64,000 bases of DNA from CBDCYS01 sp965226245 (GCA_965226245.1 CBDDCL010000015.1:2976001-3040000), one strand, 5' to 3'; positions 33,970 to 42,781 are shown, counted from the stretch's first letter. The notes: a model not told the origin generated them from the sequence alone. A program made the numbers and translations.

Positions 33970-34826
33970 CGATGGCTTCTGACCGGTTGATTCCCCGCTC
34001 TCACTGGATGCACCTGTGTCTCGCGGCCGTGGCTTGCGCTTTGCCCGCCGCGCTCGGCGCGCAGTCCTCGACCCTCAATTTGCGCGATGCGGTCTTCATC
34101 GCGGCCGGCAGCGAGTTGTTTGCCAAGAACTGTGCCGTCGGTTATTGCCATGGTTCGGAAGGCCGCGCCGGCCGCGGGCCCCGTTTGCGTGACCGCACGT
34201 GGAATGCGGACAAGCTGTTCAGGGTCACTCACGATGGTATTCCAAACACGACCATGCTTCCCTGGAAAGACATTCTCCCGGAGAAGGACATCTGGTCGGT
34301 GGTTGCCTATGTCATCAGCATTGGAGCCGCTGAATCGGACGTGGCCCGCGACGTCCAGCTCAGTGGTTCGGGCGGAACGGACTTGTTGACGGACGAGGCT
34401 CGCCAGGGCCGCGAGCTGTTTTTCGATCTAATGAACACGAAGCGCTGCTCGGTTTGTCATCGCGTGGGATCGAAAGGAGCGCGGATTGGACCTGAGCTGG
34501 GGGCCGCGGTCCGGAAGAAATCGGCCGAGGAGATACGGCGCGATATTCTCGAGCCTCAAGCCGCGATCGCGGAAGGCTTCGAGCAGATTGTCATCGACAC
34601 CAAGAAAGGCGAACGGATCGCCGGCTTGAAGAAGGAAGAAACCGAAGAGCTGGTTCGTCTCTACGACACCGCTTCCATTCCTGCTCCGCTTAGAACCATT
34701 TACAAGGACGAAATCAAGAGCCGCGGCATGCAAAGACGCTCCGCCATGCCGGCCGTGTACAGGTCCCTCTACACGGACGAAGAGCTGAACGCGATCATCG
34801 CTTATCTCAAATCAGGCCGGTTTTGA
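33966..34826 (+). CDS. diheme c-type cytochrome with an unusual CX4CH site, partner of the PQQ dehydrogenase
   Basis: 284-286 residues with a signal peptide ending 'ALGAQ'. The first haem site is 'NCAVGYCHG' (C56-X4-C61-H62 from the GTG), one or two residues longer than CXXCH; the second is 'CSVCHRVG', normal. Conserved Met residues ('NTTMLPWKD', 'RRSAMPAVY') are candidate axial ligands. The arrangement (haem domain, then a DUF1080/PSCyt-like 'HRVGSKGARIGPEL' haem domain) is known from Acidobacteria and Planctomycetes. Start is GTG at 33966 (overlapping the upstream stop) or ATG at 33972. It is expected to accept electrons from the PQQ enzyme. Confidence 0.85.
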   Translation: MTMASDRLIPRSHWMHLCLAAVACALPAALGAQSSTLNLRDAVFIAAGSELFAKNCAVGYCHGSEGRAGRGPRLRDRTWNADKLFRVTHDGIPNTTMLPWKDILPEKDIWSVVAYVISIGAAESDVARDVQLSGSGGTDLLTDEARQGRELFFDLMNTKRCSVCHRVGSKGARIGPELGAAVRKKSAEEIRRDILEPQAAIAEGFEQIVIDTKKGERIAGLKKEETEELVRLYDTASIPAPLRTIYKDEIKSRGMQRRSAMPAVYRSLYTDEELNAIIAYLKSGRF

Positions 34827-34863
34827 CGATCGGTTCCGCCGCTGGGACGAATCCGCGCTATTT

Positions 34864-35394
34864 TCAAGAGCTGGTAAGGCGCGCCGCTAACTCCGCGACG
34901 ACTGCTTCCGCCCTGGCCGCAATCTCCTGGGCATTTTGGTCCTGGATCGGATGAGGCACATAGACGGCGTCAAGGTCGGGGCGGCCTAAAGCGCTCGCCT
35001 GGGCCCGGGCAGCCGTCTGGAAAACGTCCGTCGCGACAGGAACGGTTGGAATGCCGAGACTTTCCAGTCGGATCGAGTCGTGCAAACTGCACGTTGTGCA
35101 GGACCCTCAATCGGCCAGCGCCTCGATCACCGCCTGCACCCGCGCCCGCCGCAGGCGGTCGATGACGCCGGCAGGAGCAGGTTTCGCGAAAGTGGGCTTC
35201 GCTTCGCGTATCACCTCGCGGACTCCGTAGTTCTGCTTCAGCAGACTCTCGAGGCGATCGAGGAACACGCTGCCGCCGGGTTTGCTGATGTCGAGCAGGC
35301 CGATGGTTTTGGCTTCGAGCGAGGCGAGCCGGGGCGCTGCGTGTCCTTGAGCAGGCTTCTGCTCATTGAGTGGGTTGACGAGAATGTTCGGCAT
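34864..35394 (-). CDS. UGSC-family selenoprotein, in-frame TGA read as selenocysteine
   Basis: From the ATG at 35394 (GGAGAGG 9 nt upstream) the product is 176 residues if the TGA at 35107-35109 encodes Sec. The first part 'MPNILVNPLNEQ' ... 'KTIGLLDISKPGGSVFLDRL' ... 'KPTFAKPAPAGVIDRLRRAR' ... 'VIEALAD' runs without a break through U-G-S-C-T-T-C into 'SLHDSIRLESLGIPTVPVAT', 'DVFQTAARAQASALGRPDLD' and 'YVPHPIQDQNAQEIAARAEA'. Both halves match the 'UGSC (seleno)protein' family, which is named for this motif. A 15-nt hairpin 13 nt after the TGA fits a bacterial SECIS. The family's activity is unknown; the U/C-x-x-C arrangement suggests redox chemistry. Translated naively it appears as two ORFs, 109 and 73 residues. 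Confidence 0.88.
35079..35093 (-). promoter_or_regulatory. SECIS-like hairpin downstream of the UGA codon
   Basis: On the coding strand, CGTGCAGTTTGCACG forms a 5-6 bp stem with a loop of AGTTT (or GTT). The loop begins 18 nt after the TGA and has a G at its second position, as required for SelB recognition of bacterial SECIS elements (compare the fdhF loop GGUC). A competing stem, CTGCAC/GTGCAG, lies just upstream. Confidence 0.65.
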
Positions 35395-35523
35395 GGCTGT
35401 AAACCTCTCCAGTCGTTCGGTCAAAACAAGATTCAAACAAGAACATAAAATTCCAGTCCGGCGGATCTGAAGATTGCTTCACCGGAATCGCTCCCTTCCC
35501 AGCACTCGATCGCGTCCAAGGAA

Positions 35524-37128
35524 TCAATCGATCGCATACGTCACCATCTGGCTGCCGCGGGGACCAGCGGCCCAAGAGCCGATTACCGCCGAAAACTTGC
35601 CGGCCGGCCCGCCGGCGACCAAGATCTGGATCGCTTCCGGCCTGGCGAACTTGCGGTAGTTGGGTTCGCCGTCGATCGTGACCTCTTCGTAGCGCCCCCG
35701 CGCTTGCGTGCCTTCGCCCCCGTCGTCCGCGAACTCGCGCAACGGCACGCCGGTGTTGTCAAACAGGAACTCCCTCACATCCGCTTTGCTGAAGCCGTCC
35801 CGCTGCAGTGTCGCGGTGTGCTCGGGGCACAGCACAACCATGGCCTCGTGGACCAGGCAGATGCGGTAGGACCAAACCGTAACGAGTGTGCGGCTGATCG
35901 TCTTCAACACCCGTTTTCCGTCGCGGGCCGTGTGCTCGCTCACTCCGCGTGGCGGTTCAGCCGCAAATAGCGTCAGGGCGCTTTGGCCTGCATCATATCC
36001 GCGCCCGGCATGCAATGGCTCCCAGGGGCTGACCTCTTCGTTTTCAGCAATGCAATAGGAGAACTTGCCCGGGTTGCCAAGGGTTGACATGTCAATCTCG
36101 CCGGGGCGGGCACCGCCAAGGTTTGTAGCGATTAACTGAAAAGCTCGTCCCAGCGTGCTATTTGCCTTGGCGACGTTGCTGAAGACGTTGGAGCCGCTGG
36201 CAAACCCGAGATCGCCGCGAACCGGCCCGTTGATGATAATCAAGGGACAGGCGAAATGCGTCGTCGCTTGGATCCCATGCAGGTTGAATTTCTCATCGCA
36301 AGCGGCGCGCACCAGGGGAATCAGCACCCTCATCATGGCGGGCTCGCAACCTGCCATGACGGCGTTGGCGGCGATTTTCTCGACGGTCGCCAATCCGTAG
36401 TTGGGCGGGATTCGGCCGATGATTTCGCCAGGGGGGAGTTGCGTTGAGGCGAGCATCTCTTCCACTCGCCCGGCCGTCGGCGGCACGACCGGGAGCGGGT
36501 CGCCAAACCCTGCTTGCCGACAGTAGGCTTCCAGGTCGGCGTCATCGGGGAGTTCCACTCGGCCGGCTCTGGGCCCCTGCTTCGAATGGAGATCGAGGGC
36601 CGGGGCGGCTTCTAGATCGCTTTGGGGCTCACGGTGCCGCGACATGCAACCGGGCTTCGATTCCGGAGCCCCGTCGTGGGGATCGACGATCACCAGCGGA
36701 GCTTTGCCGCCTTGGCGGGCGAGTTCGGCGGCCAGTTCGTTTAGGCCGGTTTTCGAGAAGCCGGTAATGGTGCGCTGAATCTTCCCGGCCCGATCGAGCA
36801 GATAGATCGCCGGTACCGCAACGGGATCAAACAATTTGGAAGCGCTCAAATCACGATCCAGCAGGACGGGGTACCGCAGCGCTAGCCGCTCAGCGAACTC
36901 GCGAGTGGCCGGCTCGCCGTCTTGGGAGACGCCCACGACGATTCCCTCATCGCCGATCGCCTCCGCCAAGCGGTTCAGATAAGGCAACGTGAGCGCACAG
37001 GTCGGGCAGTCCGTCTCGAAGAATACAAGTAACGCCTGGCGCTTTCCGGCTTCGAGCGGGTATTGCCACGGTGTGCCGTCCAGCCGAGAAAGCGTGAAGG
37101 CCGGGGGCTGCTGGGCGGTGTGCGGCAT
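35524..37128 (-). CDS. thioredoxin-like domain fused to a large UGSC-associated domain
   Basis: 534 residues. Residues ~1-150 are a redoxin/TlpA-type thioredoxin fold with the active pair C-x-x-C in 'FFETDCPTCALTLPYLNRLA' and the cis-Pro loop 'VAVPAIYLLDRAGKIQRTIT'. A linker (~155-210) is polar. Residues ~215-534 form a second, Cys-containing domain ('LEAYCRQAGFGDPLPVVPPT', 'ATTHFACPLIIINGPVRGDL', 'GNPGKFSYCIAENEEVSPWE') for which I know no defined activity. The gene lies 129 bp upstream of the UGSC gene on the same strand, suggesting a redox partner. No signal peptide, so both should be cytoplasmic. Confidence 0.7.
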   Translation of the reverse strand: MPHTAQQPPAFTLSRLDGTPWQYPLEAGKRQALLVFFETDCPTCALTLPYLNRLAEAIGDEGIVVGVSQDGEPATREFAERLALRYPVLLDRDLSASKLFDPVAVPAIYLLDRAGKIQRTITGFSKTGLNELAAELARQGGKAPLVIVDPHDGAPESKPGCMSRHREPQSDLEAAPALDLHSKQGPRAGRVELPDDADLEAYCRQAGFGDPLPVVPPTAGRVEEMLASTQLPPGEIIGRIPPNYGLATVEKIAANAVMAGCEPAMMRVLIPLVRAACDEKFNLHGIQATTHFACPLIIINGPVRGDLGFASGSNVFSNVAKANSTLGRAFQLIATNLGGARPGEIDMSTLGNPGKFSYCIAENEEVSPWEPLHAGRGYDAGQSALTLFAAEPPRGVSEHTARDGKRVLKTISRTLVTVWSYRICLVHEAMVVLCPEHTATLQRDGFSKADVREFLFDNTGVPLREFADDGGEGTQARGRYEEVTIDGEPNYRKFARPEAIQILVAGGPAGKFSAVIGSWAAGPRGSQMVTYAID

Positions 37129-37630
37129 GAGTCAAGCCGATCGAACGCTAGCCGGCATTTCTCATCGGCTGACGGGCCTCTCATGCACTTTGCCTCGCCA
37201 CACGATGAGAAATGCGGGCTGGTCCAGATTATAGCTCTTGGCGCTCGAGGAACATACACCGCTTGCGTACTGAAAATCCGTAGTGGGTCAGTTTGGCTAT
37301 GCAGAGGACACTCGAGAGGAATTCTTTCCGAGCAGGCCGTGACTCGGGAAGAATCCCAACAGGGCGCTCCGGTCATTGGTAAAGACTAGCCGACTAGGGC
37401 GGATTTAGCCGTCCGCCCACGTTGTCTCAGAGCCTGCTGGTGGACCGAACCACCTGTACGGTTTGCCGACAAACCGTCAAAGTGGATTACTTCCGGATCG
37501 CCGACGATCCGGGCTGTGGGCGGACAGAAGAGCGTTTCTGGGGATCTAGGCAAGCGGCAGTACTCGGGCGCGTGGCCGACCCGACCAGTCGAGCGATACG
37601 ATGGCGCCTTTGGCGAGGTCTCTTTAGCAA
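37129..37630. other. regulatory and decayed region upstream of the thioredoxin-UGSC genes
   Basis: A perfect 13-bp inverted repeat, gcatttctcatcg (37155-37167) and cgatgagaaatgc (37203-37215), lies 27-87 bp upstream of the start codon at 37128 and may be an operator or leader hairpin. Further left, gtagtgggtcagtttgg (37281-37297) recurs inverted at 43024-43040. Hairpins at 37458-37477 and 37493-37512 (ccggatcg/cgatccgg) look like transposon debris. No gene was found. Confidence 0.45.
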
Positions 37631-37867
37631 TCAACTCGCCAGGCGAATTTCGTGTCCCTGAGCCAGGCGGGCGGCGAAGGCGAGCGCCTCGCGAATGTCC
37701 TCCTCTTCCAGATAGGGGAAATCGAAGAGCAACTGCTCGATCGTCCGGCCGGCAGCAAGCGCTTCCACGATCATGCCAACTGTCACACGCATACCCCGAA
37801 TACAAGGCGTACGGATCTCTCGCCGACGTCGATGCTGCGCGAAATTGAAGTCGAAGCAGCGCGCCAT
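37631..37867 (-). CDS. DUF433 family antitoxin-like protein (orphan, N-terminus doubtful)
   Basis: 78 residues. 'PCIRGMRVTVGMIVEALAAGRTIEQLLFDFPYLEEEDIREALAFAARLA' is the DUF433 HTH core, seen as the antitoxin of VapBC-like pairs with a DUF5615 PIN-like toxin. The first 20 residues ('MARCFDFNFAQHRRRREIRT') do not match the family, which suggests a damaged 5' end. The expected toxin gene downstream (below 37631) is absent. It overlaps, on the other strand, the TPR remnant at 37866. Confidence 0.6.
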   Translation of the reverse strand: MARCFDFNFAQHRRRREIRTPCIRGMRVTVGMIVEALAAGRTIEQLLFDFPYLEEEDIREALAFAARLAQGHEIRLAS

Positions 37868-38021
37868 GGCGATCTATGAGAAAGCCCTGGGAACAGAGCA
37901 CCCCAATGTGGCCACGTCTTTAGAGAACTACGCCGCCTTGCTACGCAAGATGAACCGCGAGGCCGACGCGGTACAGATGGAAGCTCGCGCCAAGGCCATC
38001 CGGGAGAAATCGGCGAACTAG
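37866..38021 (+). pseudogene. tetratricopeptide-repeat protein C-terminal remnant
   Basis: 'MAIYEKALGTEHPNVATSLENYAALLRKMNREADAVQMEARAKAIREK' is one and a half TPR units of the 'kinesin light chain' type (EKALGPEHPNVATSLNNLA). The repeats that should precede it are missing. It probably is the tail of a longer TPR regulator deleted at ~37865. Confidence 0.6.
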
Positions 38022-38028
38022 GTGACCC

Positions 38029-38800
38029 CTAACCTGGAAGTATTTGAAAATCTCCAATCACTATGCACGTAGTGAGCAGAAACAGGGGTGGCACCAAAAC
38101 GAATAAGGCGACCCGCCAGTATCCAAGACGAGCACCTGCCGGTGAGCGGCCCTTAACAACAACTGTCTTGGCAATGAAATCGTGAATCGCCTGTTTCCTC
38201 TTGGTCGAACCTACTTGAGCGACCTGAATCGCCAACCCAAAAACGTGAAAGTAGGAGAGGCAGGTCTTTACAAACGCACGGATCAGAGCCCGCAGAAAGC
38301 CGATTCTAGTGCCGTTTTTATCGGTTACGATCAGATGCCGCCATCGTTTGCCGACCGTCGCCTGCCAAGGAGAGGAATGACACAATGAGAAGTACAGTAG
38401 ACCCTGAGCCAAGTTGAAAGCTATATTCACCGCCAGTATCTGCATCCACCCCATCGAATTCCACATCGCGACCATATCGACGCCCCCCGAAATGGCTAAA
38501 GGTCCCGCCAACGTCGGCCCCCAAAGCCCTGTTTGAGTTAAGGTTCGGGCTACAACGAGGGCGATGACAATTGGCAGAACGCACCCTAAGAGTGCATCCA
38601 CCAGGAAGGCCAAGGCTCTTGGTCCTAATCCCACGTACTCGATGTCCGGCTTCGATGCTGCAGGCTGTTGGGCGGCACCACCACAGTCAGGGCAGGTCGT
38701 CTCGTGTGCCGGAAGTTCTGAACGCCCCAACCACAGGCTGTTGGGCGGCACCACCACAGTCAAGGTCGTCTCGTGTGCCTCCGCAATTTGTGCAATGCAT
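38029..38800 (-). pseudogene. RDD family membrane protein with disrupted zinc-ribbon N-terminus
   Basis: The RDD domain (~'GLGPRALAFLVDALLGCVLP' to 'QAIHDFIAKTVVVKG') is complete, with the Arg and two Asp positions and three membrane segments, and a last hydrophobic segment follows. The native start is probably ATG at 38800 ('MHCTNCGGTRDDL'), a zinc-ribbon half. A tandem duplication (38661-38710 and 38734-38779, the second 4 nt shorter) has put that start out of frame with the rest. The frame open to 38895 gives 288 residues but its first ~70 do not look native. It may be inactive or start internally. Confidence 0.6.
38661..38779. repeat. direct duplication of ~50 bp inside the RDD gene
   Basis: 38661-38710 and 38734-38779 share caggctgttgggcggcacca and the following bases; copy two lacks gggc. 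Unit offset is 73 bp, which is not a multiple of three, so it shifts the reading frame. Confidence 0.8.
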
Positions 38801-38987
38801 TGGGCCTCGTCGCCAGGACTCCGTCTTGGCTCACCTGACACACAATAGAGTAGCCGATGCTCAGTGCCTGGGAGTGGAAGTCGTTCTCGTGCCACAGCTT
38901 GCGACGTGCGACTCGGAACTCAACCGCCCGGTAAGAGCTCGCTTCGTTCTGATCGGGTGTCAGTGAGCTATTCTTAATGTTCTGAGC

Positions 38988-40415
38988 ATGACACGCGTCC
39001 GCTTTGCGCCCTCGCCCACTGGTTACCTTCATATAGGGGGCGCTCGAACATTCATCTTCAATTGGCTTCATGCTCGCCACCAGGGCGGTGTCGTAGTTCT
39101 CCGCATCGACGATACTGACGTCGAACGGAACACGCAGACCTCTCTCGATTCCATCTACGAAGGTCTCCAATGGCTCGAACTAGGCTGGGACGAGTTCTAC
39201 CGTCAATCCGACCGCCTCGATCTCCATCGCCAGGCCGCCTGGGCTATTTTCGAAAAGGGGCTTGCATATCGCGACTTCACGCCCGCCTCTACGGCGCTTG
39301 AGAATCGGAGCGGAGGATGGCTTTTCAATCCGGGCATGCGCGAGCTCACCCGCGAGGAGAGCGATCGCCGGGCCGGCGCGGGCGAACCCTTCGTCCTGCG
39401 CTTCAGAGTGCCGCGCGACTCACGCCCCGAGGTTGTTGTATCGGATTTCGTCTACGGGACCGTGAGCAAGGCTACCGGCGACCTCGAGGATTTCGCGCTG
39501 CTGCGCTCGAGCGGCATGCCGACCTATCACATGGCCTCCTGCGCTGACGATGCCGATCTCCGCATCACGGACATCCTGCGTGGCCAAGAACATCTGGCGA
39601 ACACGTTCAAGCACGTGCTGATCTTCGAAGCGCTTGGCGTCGAGGCGCCGATCATGGCTCACCTGCCGCTGTTGATGGCGCCTGACGGCGCAAAGCTGTC
39701 AAAACGCATCCACGGCCCGGTGGTTAGCGTGACAACATATCGCGACGCCGGTTTCCTGCCGCATGCGTTCGCAAATTTCCTTTCCCTGCTGGGGTGGTCG
39801 CCAAAGAATGACCGCGAGAAGATGTCGCGCAACGAGCTTGTCGAGCTATTCTCGCTCGACGGCATCAACCGCAGCAACGCAACCATCAACTTCACTGACG
39901 AGGAACCCTTCGATCCTAAGGCCGTGTGGCTGAATGCTGAGCATATCCGGGCGCTCGATGTCGATGACCTCGCGCAGCGATTGATGCCCTACGCCCAGCA
40001 AGCCGGGTTTACGAATGCCACGCCGGAAAAGCTTCGCGCCATAACTCCGCTTATCCGTGAGCGAATCCGTTTCTTGCGCGATGTGGGCACTGTCGCCGAT
40101 TTCTTCTTCACGGAACCGCAGTCCTACGACCCAGCGGAATTAATCCCCAAAAAGGGAGATGCTGCCTTGGCTGCGCAGGCGCTCCGTAAGTCGAAGGAAG
40201 TTCTGTCAACTGTGCCCGCCTTCGATCACGCAACACTCGAGGCAGCGCTTCGCACCGCTGCTGCTGAACTCAGGCTGAAGGCGGGACAGATGTTCCAGCC
40301 CGTTCGCGTCGCGGTGTGCGGGCGCAAGAATGCGCCGCCGCTTTTCGAAACGCTCGAGGTGCTCGGGCGTGACACCGTGCTGACCCGTCTCGAGTTTGCT
40401 TTAGGAATTGTCTAA
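38988..40415 (+). CDS. gltX: glutamyl-tRNA synthetase
   Basis: 475 residues. Class I motifs 'FAPSPTGYLHIGGARTFIFN' (HIGH-type) and 'APDGAKLSKRIHGPV' (KMSKS-type) are both present, with the Glu-specific 'LRIDDTDVERNTQTSLDSIY' and the tRNA-recognition 'SCADDADLRITDILRGQEHL'. It charges tRNA-Glu in the cytoplasm. The stop overlaps the ATG of glnS by one base (TAATG), giving a two-synthetase operon. Since glnS is present, this enzyme is presumably discriminating. Confidence 0.96.
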   Translation: MTRVRFAPSPTGYLHIGGARTFIFNWLHARHQGGVVVLRIDDTDVERNTQTSLDSIYEGLQWLELGWDEFYRQSDRLDLHRQAAWAIFEKGLAYRDFTPASTALENRSGGWLFNPGMRELTREESDRRAGAGEPFVLRFRVPRDSRPEVVVSDFVYGTVSKATGDLEDFALLRSSGMPTYHMASCADDADLRITDILRGQEHLANTFKHVLIFEALGVEAPIMAHLPLLMAPDGAKLSKRIHGPVVSVTTYRDAGFLPHAFANFLSLLGWSPKNDREKMSRNELVELFSLDGINRSNATINFTDEEPFDPKAVWLNAEHIRALDVDDLAQRLMPYAQQAGFTNATPEKLRAITPLIRERIRFLRDVGTVADFFFTEPQSYDPAELIPKKGDAALAAQALRKSKEVLSTVPAFDHATLEAALRTAAAELRLKAGQMFQPVRVAVCGRKNAPPLFETLEVLGRDTVLTRLEFALGIV

Positions 40416-42091
40416 TGAAGGACGCCGCTTTACCCCGTTCGAATTTCGTCCGTGATTTGATTCTCTCCGACACTGCGAGCGGGAAACATGGCGGACGTGT
40501 GCACACCCGCTTTCCGCCAGAACCCAATGGCTACTTACACGTCGGCCACGCCAAGAGCATCATGCTCAACTTCGGCCTCGCGGAGGAGTTCGGCGGCAAG
40601 TTCAATTTGCGCTTCGACGACACCAATCCCGCTAAGGAAGAGTCCAAGTACGTAGAGTCGATCATCGAAGATGTGAGATGGTTGGCCGGCGATTTCGGCG
40701 GCCGGCCCTTCTATGCATCCGACTACTTCCAGCAATTGTACGATTGGGCCGCCGGCCTCATCAAAAAAGGCAAGGCCTATGTTTGCGACTTGAGCAGCGG
40801 CCAGGTGCGAGAGACGCGCGGCACACTGACCGAAGCAGGAAAGAACAGTCCTTATCGGGAGAGAAGCGCCGGGGAGAATCTGGACCTCTTCGCGCGCATG
40901 AAAGACGGCGAGTTTCCTGACGGCTCGCGCACCCTGCGCGCCAAAATCGACATGGCCTCGCCGAATCTCAACATGCGGGATCCCGTAATGTACCGAATCC
41001 TGCACGCCGGGCATCATCGCACGGGCAATCGTTGGTGCATTTATCCCATGTACGACTGGACGCACGGTCAATGCGACTCCATCGAGGGCATCACCCACTC
41101 GATATGCACGCTCGAGTTTGAAGATCATCGTCCACTCTATGACTGGTTCCTCGATCAGCTCGGCGTCTTCCATCCACAGCAGATTGAGTTCGACCGGTTG
41201 AACTTGACGTACACCGTAATGAGCAAGCGCAAGCTGCTGCAACTCGTGCAACAGGGCGTGGTGGAAGGCTGGGATGATCCCCGCATGCCGACCATTAGCG
41301 GGATGCGCCGGCGCGGCTACTCGCCGCGAGGTTTGCGCAATTTCGCGCGCAATCTCGGCGTGTCGAAGACGAACGGCTTCACGGAATTTGAGAAGTTTGA
41401 ATATTACATCCGGCAGGATCTGAATCGGACGGCTCCGCGCGTGATGACGGTCTTGCGCCCCCTCAAGCTGGTGCTGACGAACTATCCCGAAGACCAAGTG
41501 GAGTTCATGGAAGCCATCAACAACCCCGAGAACGCGGATGCAGGCACGCGATCAGTACCCTTTGGCCGCGAACTCTGGATCGACCGGGAGGACTTCCGCG
41601 AGGCGCCTCCAAAACGCTACCACCGGCTTTATCTGGGGAATGAAGTCCGCCTGCGGTATGGCTACATCATCAAATGTCACCATGCTGTGAAAGACCCCGT
41701 TACGGGCGAGATCACGGAGATTCACTGCACATACGATCCACAGACGCGCAGCGGCCCGCAAACGCGGAAAGTGAAGTCAACCATTCACTGGGTTTCGGCA
41801 GCGGAGGCGATTCCAGTAGAGGTTCGGCTCTATGACAAGCTGTTCACCGTCGAAAATCCAAATGAGTCGCCCGAAGGTCAAGATTTCACGATGTACTTAA
41901 ACCCGAAATCGCTCGAAGTGGTCCACGGCAAAGCCGAGCCGTCGCTGGCGAGTGCCCGGCCTGGCGACCGCTATCAGTTCGAGCGTCTTGGGTATTTCTG
42001 CGCAGATAAGTCATCGAAGGCCGAGCGGCTCGTCTTCAATCGTACTGCCGAACTGCGGGACACCTGGGCGAGGCTTCAGAAGCGATTGTAA
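40415..42091 (+). CDS. glnS: glutaminyl-tRNA synthetase
   Basis: 558 residues, full length. 'TRFPPEPNGYLHVGHAKSIM' (HIGH) and 'YTVMSKRKLLQLVQQG' (KMSKS) are clear, and the two C-terminal beta-barrels with 'LWIDREDFREAPPKRYHRLY' and 'GYFCADKSSKAERLVFNRTA' are typical bacterial GlnRS. It charges tRNA-Gln directly, so the organism need not depend on the GatCAB route for this tRNA. Translationally coupled to gltX. Confidence 0.97.
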   Translation: MKDAALPRSNFVRDLILSDTASGKHGGRVHTRFPPEPNGYLHVGHAKSIMLNFGLAEEFGGKFNLRFDDTNPAKEESKYVESIIEDVRWLAGDFGGRPFYASDYFQQLYDWAAGLIKKGKAYVCDLSSGQVRETRGTLTEAGKNSPYRERSAGENLDLFARMKDGEFPDGSRTLRAKIDMASPNLNMRDPVMYRILHAGHHRTGNRWCIYPMYDWTHGQCDSIEGITHSICTLEFEDHRPLYDWFLDQLGVFHPQQIEFDRLNLTYTVMSKRKLLQLVQQGVVEGWDDPRMPTISGMRRRGYSPRGLRNFARNLGVSKTNGFTEFEKFEYYIRQDLNRTAPRVMTVLRPLKLVLTNYPEDQVEFMEAINNPENADAGTRSVPFGRELWIDREDFREAPPKRYHRLYLGNEVRLRYGYIIKCHHAVKDPVTGEITEIHCTYDPQTRSGPQTRKVKSTIHWVSAAEAIPVEVRLYDKLFTVENPNESPEGQDFTMYLNPKSLEVVHGKAEPSLASARPGDRYQFERLGYFCADKSSKAERLVFNRTAELRDTWARLQKRL

Positions 42092-42165
42092 GGAGCCTCG
42101 GCGCCGGCAGACCGGGATCCGGCAGCCCCCCCGCGGTCGGCTGAAGGGAGTAGAATGATCCTGGA

Positions 42166-42285
42166 ATGCACATTCGAGAGTACAAGCCGGACCAGTCCTT
42201 TCGAGGCTCCATTGACACGATGGACGAGATCGAGGATTTCAAAACGTACGTGGCACCTAAATTATGCACTGCGGCGTGGACCTGA
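42166..42285 (+). pseudogene. truncated hypothetical gene at the edge of an IR-flanked element
   Basis: The frame from ATG 42166 reads 'MHIREYKPDQSFRGSIDTMD' then 'EIEDFKTYVAP' and then enters the inverted repeat at 42260. Family not recognised. The rest is not found on the far side of the element (42782 onward). Confidence 0.4.
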
Positions 42286-42781
42286 GGAGGGCTGAGCCGC
42301 AAGAGACCATTTGGGACCCCCGAAAACATGGGGTAAAAAGGTAGGCTGGCAAAGATCCCAGCTTCGCCAGCCAACCCCAAGGAGGTCACCCACATGGTTA
42401 CCAGACGAAAACAGCATAGCTCCCAAAGGCCCGTCCAACAAGGCCCAGCCGTGACGGCCTCGCGGCCCAATAAAATCGGGGCTTCGACGCCTTACCACTT
42501 CCGCGGCAGGAAGCCGACTCCCTACGGCGGCTTGCTGCCGGTGGTCGGGAGGGCGCTGATCTGAGAGGCTGGCTATGCGCTATGCATAAAATTTTATGCA
42601 CTAGCCGTAACGCACTGGAAACACGTCACTTCCGAGCGAGGTTTTGACGACGCGGATTCTGGGCGGGAAAGGAACCCGGGGACGGAGAAGCCAAAAGGCC
42701 AGTTGCCGAGCTACCACCTCACGACGACCGCCAACCCGCTACGAACGCAGCCACACTCGCAAAGTGAATCTGTGCATAATT
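42260..42781. repeat. IR-flanked 522-bp element holding an IS1380 transposase start
   Basis: aattatgcac (42260-42269) is mirrored by gtgcataatt (42772-42781); extended by two bases there is one mismatch. Inside is an 18-bp perfect palindrome, tgcataaaattttatgca (42583-42600), and the IS1380-like fragment at 42394. It is likely the decayed remains of one or two insertion sequences. Confidence 0.5.
42394..42564 (+). pseudogene. IS1380-family transposase, N-terminal fragment
   Basis: AAGGAGG lies 8 nt before the ATG. The 56-residue product ends 'FRGRKPTPYGGLLPVVGRAL', matching the 'GG..LT.YGGLLPLA' start region of IS1380 transposases. The remaining ~380 residues are missing. Confidence 0.6.

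Noticed and set aside
35474..35526. A second UGA recoding site at the stop (35524-35526) of the thioredoxin fusion gene
   Set aside because: Codons after this TGA do not give a G-S-C motif or family similarity and stop soon; no SECIS-like hairpin follows.
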